The notes below the pieces were generated by a model, which saw only the letters and a list, made by a program, of their open reading frames with translations, was not told where the DNA came from and did no database searches. DNA of 64,000 nucleotides, taken from positions 434,001 to 498,000 of the forward strand of contig NHNW01000024.1 of NCBI GenBank assembly GCA_002786025.1. The letters are read 5' to 3'. The DNA comes from Zasmidium citrigriseum. Taxonomy: Eukaryota > Ascomycota > Dothideomycetes > Mycosphaerellales > Mycosphaerellaceae. The position numbers and the translations under genes were made by a program. Position 1 is the first letter of the stretch, and each line of letters opens with the position of its first letter. Of the stretch, positions 45,810-56,011 are shown in pieces.

Positions 45810-46579
45810 ATGACAACCTCAAAGATGAATCCTTCCAACATCAAAATCATCACCCTCCAACCAAACGACCTCCCATCCTTCCTCCACCTCTACAGCACAA
45901 CATTCTCCGACCCAGCCGCAGACATGATCCTCCCCAGCAGTACGTAAACTCAAGGGTAGACGCCCATCTCGCGACACGTGTAAGACAATAACTCACCTTC
46001 TGTCTCTTACCTTTAGTCTACCCAATGGGCCTCCACAACCCTCTCGTCAAGAAACGCCTCCTCGCAGGCCTCGAAAAAGCCTACCAAAAAGACAGCAAAT
46101 ACATGTTCCTCGCCCGAAACAGTCAAAACGACGAGATCCTCGGCATTTCCTGGTGGCATGTCGAAGACTCACCCGCTCCTTCATTGGACGAGGACATGAA
46201 TCAGGCGATGGAGAAGACCTGGAACTCGCGGCCGGAGCTACCTGAAGTCCCCGGGATGAACGAGCGAGTGGCGAGGGCGTATTTCGAGAGGAGTTTTGCC
46301 GCGAGATGGGAGCTTCCCAGGCCGTATGTGGAGTTGAGTATGTTGGCTGTGCTGCCTGAGCATAAAGGAAAGGGGATTGGAGGGATGTTGTTGAGGGAAG
46401 GATTGAAGATTGTGGATGACATGAGACTTCCGACTTTTGTGATTTCTTCTGTGGAGGGGAAGCCGATGTATGAGAAGTATGGGTTTGGGGATGTCAAGCA
46501 TTTACCGTTGGATTGTAGAGATTATGGTGGTGTTCAGGAAGGACGGCATTGGACGTTGTGGAGGCCAGCGAGGGAATGA
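45810..46579 (+). CDS. GNAT-family N-acetyltransferase
   Basis: CDS join(45810..45939,46017..46579), 230 residues. The 77-nt intron (GTACGT...TTTAG) joins MILPS to IYPMGLHNPLVKK. The acetyl-CoA binding motif A is VELSMLAVLPEHKGKGIGGML (given as VELSMLAVLPEH and KGKGIGGML), with the pyrophosphate-binding loop KGKGIGG, followed by motif B with SSVEGKPMYEKYGF. The type is common in fungal genomes as small-molecule acetyltransferases; the acceptor substrate cannot be told. The first ATG at 45,810 is followed five codons later by another, either of which could be used. It is divergent from MSH2 and convergent with the pyroglutamyl-peptidase gene, 84 bp apart. Confidence 0.88.
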
Positions 46580-46663
46580 GGGGGTGAATGGTTAGAAGAG
46601 GGCAGGTCTGGATCCAAAGCGCTGGTTGCTGGCGTCTCTCATCTATGCTGAATCCAAATTCGC

Positions 46664-47413
46664 TCAAACGATGCCCACTCGATCTTCCTGACGTCTGGTG
46701 TAGTTATCCGCCATCGCCCGGATCAATGCAATGGCGACTGCTCGCCCCCTCTGTAGTACTTCTTCGTCGCTCTCGGCTGGAACATGAAAGAAAAGCACTG
46801 GTCTCGACGAATCTTTCCCGCCCTCCATCTCACCACTTCGCCTCCCAAAATACGCAAGACTGTTGAAGTAGATGTAGTCACACAGGTAACGGCCAGCATC
46901 CTCGCTAGGTCGAACATCCGCATTCGCTCCAGGTTCGCCTTCCGGTATTTCAAGGATGTTGGTCTGCCAATTGAGCAGCACTGATTCGAAATCCAGAGAC
47001 GTTGTCATGGTCGTCGGGCAATCACCAAAGGTTGTCTTGCCCTCGTCCGGAGCCGGCATCTTCCCATCAAGATCTTTGTTCTTGATGTAGCCATCTCGAT
47101 GGCCGTACCGCTCGGCACAATAGAACTTTCTCCCCGATGCCATGCCAATATGCATCACAAGATCTACCGTTCCCGCGTAGGCATCATGGAGCTTCGGTAT
47201 GAGCTCCCGGACCTCGTCGTAAACCACATTGATCGGGGAGCCGTATGAAATGATCCGGATCGCAGACTCATGAGGTCCTGTGGCGGGCAGATACTCCGGC
47301 AACAACCTTGTGATTTCGTACGACGGATTCACTGGATATTTCTCTTGAAAGGGCCCGAAACCGGTCACCAGAATGGTGAGTTCTTTCTTGTCGTCATTCT
47401 GAATAGAGCCCAT
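46664..47413 (-). CDS. Pyroglutamyl-peptidase I-like cysteine peptidase (C15)
   Basis: A single exon of 249 residues. C15 peptidases remove N-terminal pyroglutamate from peptides in the cytosol. The N-terminal strand ILVTGFGPF matches the family start, followed by NPSYEITRLLP. The likely catalytic triad is visible: Glu101 in FYCAERYGHRDGY, Cys178 in SEDAGRYLCDYIYF and His210 in VLFFHVPAESDEE. The segment around Glu101 (AERYGHRDGYIKNKDLDGK) differs from the bacterial enzyme but is typical of the fungal subgroup. Length is slightly above that of bacterial enzymes. ATG at 47,413 is the only sensible start. Confidence 0.9.
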   Translation of the reverse strand: MGSIQNDDKKELTILVTGFGPFQEKYPVNPSYEITRLLPEYLPATGPHESAIRIISYGSPINVVYDEVRELIPKLHDAYAGTVDLVMHIGMASGRKFYCAERYGHRDGYIKNKDLDGKMPAPDEGKTTFGDCPTTMTTSLDFESVLLNWQTNILEIPEGEPGANADVRPSEDAGRYLCDYIYFNSLAYFGRRSGEMEGGKDSSRPVLFFHVPAESDEEVLQRGRAVAIALIRAMADNYTRRQEDRVGIV

Positions 47414-47761
47414 GGAAATGCCTCAATAGTCCTTGTGCTTGCTGATGACGACCGCATGAAGGAAGAAACGCTCAGTAGGATCGGTCCTTCGGAAATGACT
47501 CGGTCGTTTCGCTGAGTGTCGAAGGCTGTAGTGATGAAGGAAGAGGGGAGTTGCGATATTTCACGTCATGAGTTGCCTTTGGTCCAGCGCCAGCGGTGCA
47601 GGTCCACTGATTAGCCGGTCCGATGGCCGAGGATCTGGCCCGGATCTGATTGGGCAGATACGCGATATCGTATCGCCAAGACCCCTTTCATGATTGCAGT
47701 CTCCGTTTCAGTGAGATGCAGGCGAGTGGAATGCAAGAACGTGCTGAGATGAAATGTTGCT
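47414..47761. other. Intergenic region, no gene seen
   Basis: Holds the promoter of the pyroglutamyl-peptidase gene and the 3' flank of SUA5. No convincing motif or small gene. Confidence 0.5.
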
Positions 47762-49201
47762 TCAACTTCCCACTCGAACCTCAGCAGCCTTGCGAAGTCG
47801 GTTCATCAACGCAGCAGCAGTATCGCCTTCATCATCGTCGATTCCTTCCACGAAGATGGCATCCACGTCTTGCCGGTCGAGATCCCTCAAGGCCGAGAAT
47901 ATCCCTCGAGCAATATCTGCCGTGTCTGGTCCGAGATTAATGTCCAGTATCTGAAGCCTTGATACCTCGACTTCGACGTTGTGACATGTGATGGCAGATT
48001 TGGCTCGTTCGGATGCTCGGACGCTTTGCAACATCCCGCCGAAGCAAGGAGGTCCATCTTTGTGGACGCCGTTGGCTTTCGATAGATTCGATGGATGCTC
48101 TCTCGTGATGATAGGTGTTCGGTTGGCGTCGAACTTCCAGGACTTCGTTCGAATAAGACCAAACTTCGATTGACCAGTCCCTTGACTTTGAAGATCCGCC
48201 AAAGATGGTGCATTTTGCCCTTGTTCGAACAGAACCACAGTAGCCTTGGGGGAATAGTGTCGATACTTCATACCAGGAGCTTTCGGTTGACTGCCAGCTT
48301 CAGAAGTATTCTTGTACCCGATCTGAGTTTCTTCCCATCCAGGACATGAGCGAATCTGCTCAATGCTGATACCACCAGGTCTCAAGATGAGGGGAGGGTT
48401 GGAAAGTCCATCAACAACAGTACTCTCAACTCCAACATCGCAGGGTCCGCCGTCCAGAATCGTCGCTATCCGGCCGTCAAGGTCATATGCCACATGCTCC
48501 GCAGCTGTTGGTGACGGTTTCGTCGATGCATTAGCTGAAGGTGCCGCAACAGGTACATCCGCCGTCTGTATCAGAGCCAAAGCCAGAACATGTCTCGGTA
48601 TTCTCGCTCCAAAAGTCTTCAGTCCTGCAGTGACTTCAGGGGCCAGAGGTGAGTTTGATGGATTTGGTAGCAGTATCGTCAATGGTCCAGGCCAAAATCT
48701 CGAGATGAGAGGTCTGTAAATCTGCGGGATAGGATCCTCTTCCACTCCGTTCACTTGCGCAGAACCTCCTGACTTTAGTAGTGATCTCAACTGCTTGAGA
48801 GAAGCGAAGTGAACAATGAGCGGGTTGTCGGAAGGTCTCTGCTTAGCTTCGTAGATGCCTCTCACGGCAGCACTTCTTGTGGCATCTGCGCCGAGGCCAT
48901 ATACCGTCTCTGTGGGAAATGCTACTGGTATGTCCGAAGATCTGAGTTGCTCGGCTGCGTCTTGCAGATGTTGTGCGTCTTGCGATTCGAGGTCCAACGA
49001 GATTTCCAACTCGTCAAGTAAATCGTCTGGTGACGGCACTGCCGAGATCTTGCCCAGCTTGGTGGCATCAACTGGTAATGTTCTGGTCTCCATGGCTGTG
49101 TCGCGGGAGAAGTTGCATCGAGAAGGTAACACCGGAAAGCTGAGACAACAAGTTGGTCGAGATATCTGCAGTATTCTTTTGGTGACTTTCCGTGATATCA
49201 T
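47762..49201 (-). CDS. SUA5: Threonylcarbamoyl-AMP synthase Sua5 (YrdC/Sua5)
   Basis: A single exon of 479 residues from the ATG at 49,201. Sua5 makes threonylcarbamoyl-AMP from threonine, bicarbonate and ATP, the first step of t6A37 tRNA modification. The YrdC domain (about residues 80-300) has PVAFPTETVYGLGADAT, AKQRPSDNPLIVH, FWPGPLTILLP and VPVAAPSANASTKPSPTAAE, then LRPGGIS. The Sua5-specific C-terminal domain follows after the linker SPGMKYRHYSPK-like segment (seen as APGMKYRHYSPKA). The first 36 residues are rich in Arg, Lys, Ser and hydrophobics (MISRKVTKRILQIS), like a mitochondrial presequence, and a second ATG (49,093) starts at METRTLPVDATK. Two start sites could give mitochondrial and cytosolic forms. 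The open frame extends upstream only to a TTG. Confidence 0.95.
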   Translation of the reverse strand: MISRKVTKRILQISRPTCCLSFPVLPSRCNFSRDTAMETRTLPVDATKLGKISAVPSPDDLLDELEISLDLESQDAQHLQDAAEQLRSSDIPVAFPTETVYGLGADATRSAAVRGIYEAKQRPSDNPLIVHFASLKQLRSLLKSGGSAQVNGVEEDPIPQIYRPLISRFWPGPLTILLPNPSNSPLAPEVTAGLKTFGARIPRHVLALALIQTADVPVAAPSANASTKPSPTAAEHVAYDLDGRIATILDGGPCDVGVESTVVDGLSNPPLILRPGGISIEQIRSCPGWEETQIGYKNTSEAGSQPKAPGMKYRHYSPKATVVLFEQGQNAPSLADLQSQGTGQSKFGLIRTKSWKFDANRTPIITREHPSNLSKANGVHKDGPPCFGGMLQSVRASERAKSAITCHNVEVEVSRLQILDINLGPDTADIARGIFSALRDLDRQDVDAIFVEGIDDDEGDTAAALMNRLRKAAEVRVGS

Positions 49202-49590
49202 GAATCCATGAAAGAGTTGTTCGATGAACAAGCAGATGGAAGTTGTGGAAATTTTGATGACTCCTCCAAACTCAAAGTCGCGCTAGCGCACGACGTCACG
49301 TTCTGAAGGAACATTTGAAGGAAGTCGAGCTTTGAACAGACGGGACGCAACACAGCATACATCACATGCTAAATCAGTGCCATTGTTTATGGGTATATCC
49401 ACGAGACTATTCCGTCCCAAATCAAACGACGTTGCGCCGCACTCTGGCTCTCAGCCATCTCAATCGACCAAAATCACAATCCCGCTAAATGCTGTCTGAC
49501 GCAACGCTCAACAACTCTCAGTTCAAAACCATTCATGCACAATCGCCCCAGGGTTCCAAATGACAAACTGGCCGTGACAGGTACTTTCAT
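49202..49590. other. Intergenic region, no gene seen
   Basis: SUA5 upstream region and KAR9 3' flank. No supported gene or clear regulatory motif. Confidence 0.5.
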
Positions 49591-52515
49591 TCAAGGCCGC
49601 CACTTGGGCTTGTTGTCTTGGGCTACCTCTTCCATCCTACTCCTTGCCCGGGGAGGTAGAAAGCTGCTTCGTCTCCCACCAAGTGAGCTGGGAGGCCGCT
49701 TGTGATGAGCCGGTGTCTCAGTATCGGCGTCATTTCCATCCGTGAACTTCGGAGGAATCGGTGGCATTGGCATCATACTGCTTCGTCTGCCACTCATGAT
49801 CCGCGATGCAGGTCGAAGGGCAGGCGCCGACTGCTTGCTCTTCAACGACGGTCCCGGCTTCGATGGCGTTCCTGACGGTACAGGCAGGGATGACTTGCGG
49901 CTGGGGCCCAGGACCGAAGTAGGGCGAGGTATCGACGAAGGCGGATTGGGCTCGCTGACGATCCGTGGGACTGGCGTTCGGCACACCGGAGTTTCGCTCA
50001 ACTTCGATGTCGCGCGGAGGAAGTTCGTCTTGGGTGTTACAGGTGTCTTTGCGTATGGCGATGGCTCGTATGCCGACAGAGGGCGGAAGTCTCGCGACTC
50101 TGTCTTGGCAAGGTTGACCCATCTGGCTTTGTTGCTTGGAAGCTGAGGCTCAGGCCGGGCTGGCCACATGGTCTGTCTGGAGGGCGTCGGTATTGATGAT
50201 GGCGAAGACTTCGGGCTGGGCGAATGTAGGTCAGAGATCGATGGCTTCGGCAGAAGGCTTCTTCTGGGTAGCGAACTCGACACAGCTCGGTTCTTTGGGT
50301 TGGTGCTGCTGCTCCGCGTCTTGATGTTGGTGAGTGGTGTCGGCGTTCTGGATCCAAAGCTCCCTTTCCTGCTTCCAACTATGCTGCTGGCAGGGGAGCT
50401 TCCTGGCGTATCGACGAGACTACTTGCTAGTGATCGCTCACTCGATATGACTGTCGAGACCGAGTCACGCAGATTCTTGTCCCGTCGCTCATTGTTCAGC
50501 TCTTCGATGACCCGATCCATGTCTGCCATCTCAGCAACAAGCGCCTTCCATTGCCGTTTCATGTCACTCTGCATGTACAATATCTCTCCATTGAGGGTAA
50601 GTCTCTCTTGCACACCACGATCAATAATGGCCAGTACTCGTTCGATCGCTGGGCCGTAATGCCTCTTCTTCTGCTCGTAGTTCTCCACTTTGTTGCTCAC
50701 GGAAGAGTAATTCGTCTGGTGCTCATTCGCGTCGAGGGCATCTTTAAGCTTTTGGAAACTCCGAGTGATTGACTCGAACATTTTGACAGCTTGTCGGCTT
50801 GCGTTTCGAAACACCAGGATCCATCGGTCTTCTCCCAACTCTCGCTTCAGAGACTCCGCGTCTGCTTCGAGCTTCCTCCATTGAGCCTCCAGTTGTTCTC
50901 GCCGTTGCTCAAGATCTATGCATGCACTAGGGAAGATGACATTCCCTCGGGTATGGAAAGCAGTTAATCGCATAGGCAGGAAGTCGAGAGAGGCTCGCAA
51001 TGGCTGCATCCGGGCAAAGAGGCCGAGCAGACTGCCGTTCTCTCTTGTGTCCGGCACGGGAGGAGGCGTCCGCAATGGCGAGTCGGTTGTTTGTGCTGAG
51101 AGGCTGAAACGACCGCCGGTCATTGGCTTCCCTCTTCCAGGCTGCTCTTCTACAATCGTCTCGAGCTCGCTGATGTCTATGCTATCTCTTGAAGTGAGTA
51201 TGCTTTCTGAACCTTGATGTCTCTTCTCTTCCATTTCAAACACCAGTCCGTTAAGACTTCCCATTTCTTGTGCGATTTCCCCAAGAACGGTATTCCACAG
51301 CTCTTCCCATTCCATTGCAATCTCCACTTGATCTTTCACGCCCTTCAGCGTATCTTTGATCTTCTTCCAGCTGTCAATGATGGTCTCCATTTGCCCCACG
51401 CTGCTCTTGATCTCGTCCGCTGAAAGCAATGCAATGTCGTCTCGAGTCTGTAGGCGTTCGATCGATAGGATATACACTTCGATGAGCTGCTGAAAGCGGT
51501 TGATGGCTTGGTCAACATCCTCAATACCTTCCCTACCCCCAGCAGCAGCCCATTCGACATCGTCCTCGGCGTTGAGTCCTTCCAGAACATCAGATGCTTT
51601 GCTGATCCATAGTCGAATCTGCTCGGATGCATCTGAAAGTGCTTTGGCCGCTTCAGTCGCTGTAGGCATAGAAGATATCCTCTTGGCGAGCGAGTCCGCG
51701 TCAGGTAGCCGCATCGAAGTCAGCTGCGCCAATTGGCCTGTGAAACTCGCTCTCCCAAGTGTGTATATCGAGCCTGCTCTTGAGAGACTTGGTACGAAGC
51801 CGTCTTCACTGACGTTCTCCATGCTCAGGTTCCGGTTGTGCCAGTTCGAGGGAAAGTCCATTTTGGCAGGTGATGCTCCGCTCGGATTCGTCCGCGGTGT
51901 GGTCGGTGTTGAGCTGCTATCCTGTCGTCTTCGTGCGTGTTTCGGTCCAGGGCTAAGTGGTTCCTTCGTGAAGAGGTGTAGTCGTGTCTTGCCAATGTCC
52001 GGCATGCGGTACTTCTGGAAGTCCTGCAATTCGTCCCGGTCGTCCTCTGTGTCAGAGGCGACGAAGTTGTCGCTGATGTCAATCACAGAGCTGTCGCTCT
52101 CGAGCATGGAAGCCTCATTGTCTGTGAGCACAGGGCCGCCGCTAAGTCGGACGCCGCCCGCTGGCATTCCTGAGACTCTCACGGGCGGACCTGTCCAGGT
52201 TGTCCCCCTTCGCCGGACCTCGATGACGGACCGTTCGCGTTGCAATCGCTCGAGCTCCTCCAGCTGCGCGTCCGGGATGCGGCCAATGCTGTGTTTACGG
52301 CGCGCGTCTGCGTCTTTGCGACGCTTCTGCTCCTCCAGGCGTCGCAAACGCAGCTCGAGTCCGGGAGCGAGCCGCTTGGCAGGCCTCGGGGCGGACGTGG
52401 TGGTTGTCGGTTGCCAGTGGGCGAAATTTGGGAGCGGAACCCTCTGACCGGGATCCGCTGCGATATGGGCGAGGGACGGGGAGGTTGGCGAGTGGACGTG
52501 GGGAGCTGCCATCAT
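49591..52515 (-). CDS. KAR9: Kar9-like spindle-positioning / karyogamy protein
   Basis: A single exon of 974 residues. Kar9 links microtubule plus ends (through Bim1/EB1) to the actomyosin system for spindle and nuclear positioning. The conserved N-terminal helical domain spans about 270-690: AKALSDASEQIRLWISKAS, VYILSIERLQTRDDIALLS, MQPLRASLDFLPMRLTAF, EDRWILVFRNASRQAVKMFE and KKRHYGPAIERVLAIIDRGV. The last 280 residues are Ser/Pro/Arg-rich and basic, as expected for microtubule binding, and hold two SxIP-type EB1-binding motifs, SSIPTPSR near residue 773 and SSIPRPTS near 860. The first 160 residues are a separate charged region with a coiled-coil stretch (LELRLRRLEEQKRRKDADA). Start is a double ATG. 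Confidence 0.87.
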   Translation of the reverse strand: MMAAPHVHSPTSPSLAHIAADPGQRVPLPNFAHWQPTTTTSAPRPAKRLAPGLELRLRRLEEQKRRKDADARRKHSIGRIPDAQLEELERLQRERSVIEVRRRGTTWTGPPVRVSGMPAGGVRLSGGPVLTDNEASMLESDSSVIDISDNFVASDTEDDRDELQDFQKYRMPDIGKTRLHLFTKEPLSPGPKHARRRQDSSSTPTTPRTNPSGASPAKMDFPSNWHNRNLSMENVSEDGFVPSLSRAGSIYTLGRASFTGQLAQLTSMRLPDADSLAKRISSMPTATEAAKALSDASEQIRLWISKASDVLEGLNAEDDVEWAAAGGREGIEDVDQAINRFQQLIEVYILSIERLQTRDDIALLSADEIKSSVGQMETIIDSWKKIKDTLKGVKDQVEIAMEWEELWNTVLGEIAQEMGSLNGLVFEMEEKRHQGSESILTSRDSIDISELETIVEEQPGRGKPMTGGRFSLSAQTTDSPLRTPPPVPDTRENGSLLGLFARMQPLRASLDFLPMRLTAFHTRGNVIFPSACIDLEQRREQLEAQWRKLEADAESLKRELGEDRWILVFRNASRQAVKMFESITRSFQKLKDALDANEHQTNYSSVSNKVENYEQKKRHYGPAIERVLAIIDRGVQERLTLNGEILYMQSDMKRQWKALVAEMADMDRVIEELNNERRDKNLRDSVSTVISSERSLASSLVDTPGSSPASSIVGSRKGSFGSRTPTPLTNIKTRSSSTNPKNRAVSSSLPRRSLLPKPSISDLHSPSPKSSPSSIPTPSRQTMWPARPEPQLPSNKARWVNLAKTESRDFRPLSAYEPSPYAKTPVTPKTNFLRATSKLSETPVCRTPVPRIVSEPNPPSSIPRPTSVLGPSRKSSLPVPSGTPSKPGPSLKSKQSAPALRPASRIMSGRRSSMMPMPPIPPKFTDGNDADTETPAHHKRPPSSLGGRRSSFLPPRARSRMEEVAQDNKPKWRP

Positions 52516-53324
52516 AACAAGAGTCAGTCCAATCCTGCTGCTGCTCGATCGCTCCAGCTACGGTACGCGTCTGCCTTGCGTTGGCCGCCAAACAAACAAA
52601 CACATGCAAGTCGTCCTGCAGGCTCCATCTTTACTTACATATCCCTTCGCACGGCGTATGTGCCCCCAGCGCAATCGACAATCGACGCCGTCACGGCTGG
52701 CCAGAGTGTGTCACGAACAGCGCCAAACGGGTGACGGCTGCGGCGACGATCGACCAGTCAAGTGTCCAACAGCGTCTCGCACGCGAACAGGAGCGCGTCT
52801 GAACTGCAGCCCGCACCAGGTACAACTCCTTCTTTCGTCGACGTTTCACCCTCCCGTGCCTAGTCTCTCCACCACGTAATGCGTGCAGGGGTCGCCTAGC
52901 GGACTCGATCGGAAATCAGCCCGAATCGCCTTTCTTTGGGCCAGACTCGAGTCGATCTGCCTGCACGTTGTACTCGACAGTTACATATAGATCTCGACAC
53001 CGTCATTGTGAGGACGACGTCAAGAGTACTGTATGCTCTCGTTGACAATGCCATGTCCAATCTCAGCATATTGCTGAGCTGTTCTCAAACTAGTTGGACC
53101 TGATCCGTGGTACAGCTCAAACTCAGGTGCAACGCGAACCGACAGAGCAAAAGCCTCTGCCGTCGTCCGCAGATTCAAAAGCTACAAAGAAGCTACCGAA
53201 AACGAAATCCTACTCGGAGCTGTCTCTCAGCGCAGCCTCCTTTCAATGCGTCTCTCTTCCAGGGTATCATTAAAAACCAGACAATTTGGGTTGCAGTCAC
53301 GGCCGTCAAGCGTCCTCATCCTCG
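52516..53324. other. Intergenic region of 0.8 kb, no gene seen
   Basis: KAR9 promoter on the left and the 3' flank of the 536-residue gene on the right. Short open frames occur on the plus strand but none has a protein-like composition or spliced continuation. Confidence 0.5.
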
Positions 53325-54935
53325 TCAAGCAGCCTCAGCTACTTTTGCTTCGTCAGTCTTCGCTTCTTCCTCCTTCGCAACCTCCGGCACTTCAATCCTC
53401 AACTCAGGTGGCCGCTTACGCTCCTGACTCTGCGCCTCCTGTCTCCACTCCTCGGTCAACTCGGTGCGTACGGCCTGGCACCACTTCAAAATTGCATCGT
53501 CGAACTTCTTCCACGCGTCGTCCTTGCCATTGACAATATCCAGTGCAGGTATTGTGATGGCCACATCCCAGCGAAGCTCGCCAGCCTTCGCCCAGTACCT
53601 CAGGTTATCGGCCATCCGGTAGGGTTTAGCAACATCCGTGTGCCAGTCCTTTATCTCGTGGAACTTGCGTTTCGAGCGAGCCACGAGCTCGTTGTGCAGC
53701 TTCACCAGACGCTGTCCATCTTGGAGAGCCTTCAGGAAATGGTTGGGCAATACCTGATCTTCGCTTGCCTCCGGCCACTGCGGCAAGACTGGCTCGTCCC
53801 GATCGAACGACTTCATGAACGACCATTCCCGCTCCCTCTCCCGTCCAGCCCAGTCGCCCTCCCTCCAGGTCCAAGATTCCCACTCTGCAGCCTCTTCCTG
53901 CTCTCGCACTTCCTCGGTTTTGATCAACTTATCGATACTTTCAATCCAGATGATGATGGTTGTCAGTTCGTCCAAGCGAATACCACCTCGAAAGTTCCGG
54001 CTGGCCATGCGCTTGAGGATATCCAAGACCTGGTAGAGATCCGAACGAATGTCCTTCTCAGATTTGAGAGCGTACAGTTTCTGCGGGTTCGTGTGCGCCG
54101 TATAGTAGTTCTTTGCGGCCCGGATCGCCAAGGTGATGATGTCCAACAAGTGCATACCCTGGACCTGGTAGAAGCCACTATCCTCGGTGTTATTCTGGGC
54201 GTGCTCAGGCTTCTGAGTCTCCTCGAGGACCTTGCACGCATCTTGAAGCGCCTCCTTGAGCTCCCTCCTCAGTACGGGCATGTCTGGCAAAGGCTCAATA
54301 TACTCCGGCTTGACTTTGTACGTGCTGACCGTAGGTGGCAGCATAATCGGATCGGATGGATCAAACAAGGCGTCGCCGTTCATGTGCATCTCGGTCGGGC
54401 TCTCCACCATGCTGTTGTCCGCCACGCCAGGGTCGGAAACAGCATAGGCAGAAGTACTGTCGTGGAGGGACAAAGATCCAATGTTCCACTCGTCGAGAGA
54501 GCTTCCAGTGAGTCCTGGCTGCACATTCTCCTTGTCGCCCGAAGAATTCTTCTTGTTCTGCTCTTTCGCCAGTTGTGCACCTTTACCATCCAACAATCCC
54601 GTACGTGCAAAATAGTACTGCATGTGGGCGATGCTTCCCAAGCTCATGACACTGTCCCTGTTGCGAGCGGACTCGGCGAATGCGGTCCCCTGCGGACGCA
54701 TGTAGCCTCTCCTCCGCACCACCGTCGCTGCGCCATCCGAAAGTCGCGAGTTCCTAGATCGCGTGGAGAGAGTCGAGCCAGTACTGCTGGAGGGCGTGGA
54801 CACCGAGCGATCGAGCAGTAGCTGTGGAACCGCATCGATTGCTAAGGATGGAGTCACACTTGGAGATGGGGAGCTGGCCCTCTGCTCGGGTGAAGCAATG
54901 TTGCTCGCGGGCGGACTCGGCGAGATGTCTGCCAT
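53325..54935 (-). CDS. Conserved filamentous-fungal protein of unknown function
   Basis: A single exon of 536 residues with an ATG start. The first 190 residues are Ser/Pro/Thr-rich and probably disordered, with RRRGYMRPQGTAFAESARNR as a conserved-looking patch. The rest is a helical domain: GSIAHMQYYFARTGLLDGKG, QVQGMHLLDIITLAIRAAK, LDILKRMASRNFRGGIRLDE, WREGDWAGREREREWSFMKS, DGQRLVKLHNELVARSKRKF and PYRMADNLRYWAKAGELRWD. These patches resemble a protein family I know from many Pezizomycotina genomes that has no assigned function. A charged Glu/Lys tail follows. No membrane segment or signal peptide. The antisense frame of 511 residues at the same place is a shadow. Confidence 0.85.
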   Translation of the reverse strand: MADISPSPPASNIASPEQRASSPSPSVTPSLAIDAVPQLLLDRSVSTPSSSTGSTLSTRSRNSRLSDGAATVVRRRGYMRPQGTAFAESARNRDSVMSLGSIAHMQYYFARTGLLDGKGAQLAKEQNKKNSSGDKENVQPGLTGSSLDEWNIGSLSLHDSTSAYAVSDPGVADNSMVESPTEMHMNGDALFDPSDPIMLPPTVSTYKVKPEYIEPLPDMPVLRRELKEALQDACKVLEETQKPEHAQNNTEDSGFYQVQGMHLLDIITLAIRAAKNYYTAHTNPQKLYALKSEKDIRSDLYQVLDILKRMASRNFRGGIRLDELTTIIIWIESIDKLIKTEEVREQEEAAEWESWTWREGDWAGREREREWSFMKSFDRDEPVLPQWPEASEDQVLPNHFLKALQDGQRLVKLHNELVARSKRKFHEIKDWHTDVAKPYRMADNLRYWAKAGELRWDVAITIPALDIVNGKDDAWKKFDDAILKWCQAVRTELTEEWRQEAQSQERKRPPELRIEVPEVAKEEEAKTDEAKVAEAA

Positions 54936-56011
54936 TGCTCAGGCGCCCTCGCGAAACGAAAGCGGTTCCTGAGGGAATGGTGTCACAAGGTGTTCGCTGA
55001 AGTTCGTGGGTGCAGGGTTCCCCCTTGACGAAGTCGGCAGTGCCTGCGATGCCCTGAGCGATACAGTTAGTAACCCGGACCGGAGGACGCTGACAATTGA
55101 CAGGCAGCTGGCAACAGGCGTGTGGCAGCTGGCAGTGGCATCGGCGACGACGGGTGTTGTTTGGAGCGGCAAGTTGGTGTTTGCAAAAGGGGGGTTCGGC
55201 CGTTGTGAAATCGCTCTAGACAACGCGTGCAGGGTTCGCGTCAAATCTCCACGGCGGCCCGAGAAACGGGAACCACAGACACGAAAGTCATCAGACCAGA
55301 TCTCGGTGCGTGGGTGAGCTTTTCCAACTTCAACTCTCACCTCTTCTTAATTCAATCGATTATCATATGTCCTCACGACTCTGAGCAGAACACAAGTCCC
55401 GGCGAGATGGTTGCTCCTTCCTCAATGACGTTGATGGCCGCTCTCCGACTGAGGGCCCCTTACACTTTCGCCGAAAGAAACAAGATCTGACCTTCTCCTC
55501 GATCTTGCATCTTGCGGCCAACACGCAGCGAATCGAACCCAGCTGGGTTTGACTTTCTGTGCCTCCGCTCTCTGCTTCTCGGTCTCTCCAGAACAGGTCA
55601 CCATTCAACCTGAGCTCGGCAGTCCTGCTCATCAGAAGTCGAGATGGGCAGCAATTGACGATTCAGATCAGACCAGCATCTTGCAATTCACTGGAGCTTG
55701 CACTTGTCAGGCTATGACATCGAAATAATCCTGATTGAGAGACTGCTGTTTACCTCTGCTTAAAGGCGGTGAGTTTATACCTTCGCAAATTCAACCAAGA
55801 GCCGACTTCTCCCACAGACATCGCAGGCGATTTCATCGTTTCCATCGCTCGTAGAACATGTCTTCCGGCTAGCTTTGCGAATCCTATGCAAACCACATCA
55901 TCATCGTTTCCTCAGCCGCACAACCAGAATGGAGGGACATCTGCTATAAATCCCTGCTCTTGTCGCGCACATATACGTGCTGGGCTCACAAGATTCCGTC
56001 CAGCCCTCAAA
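54936..56011. other. Divergent promoter region of 1.1 kb between the unknown gene and GH43
   Basis: No gene supported. Near the GH43 start are a TATA box (listed separately) and GGCTAG at 55,867, which fits the XlnR-type GGCTAR word but is short enough to be chance. Open frames of 80-130 codons on both strands have biased composition and no family features. Confidence 0.5.
55945..55951 (+). promoter_or_regulatory. TATA box of the GH43 gene
   Basis: TATAAAT lies 61 bp upstream of the chosen ATG at 56,012. Its position supports that start over the in-frame upstream extension, which would place the TATA box inside the coding region. Confidence 0.55.

Noticed and set aside
51500..52447. 315-codon plus-strand open frame
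   Set aside because: Antisense shadow of KAR9; Ser-rich and without domains.
53286..54821. 511-codon plus-strand open frame
   Set aside because: It is antisense to the conserved 536-residue minus-strand gene, begins at a non-ATG codon and its composition (Leu/Arg/His-rich) is that of a shadow frame.
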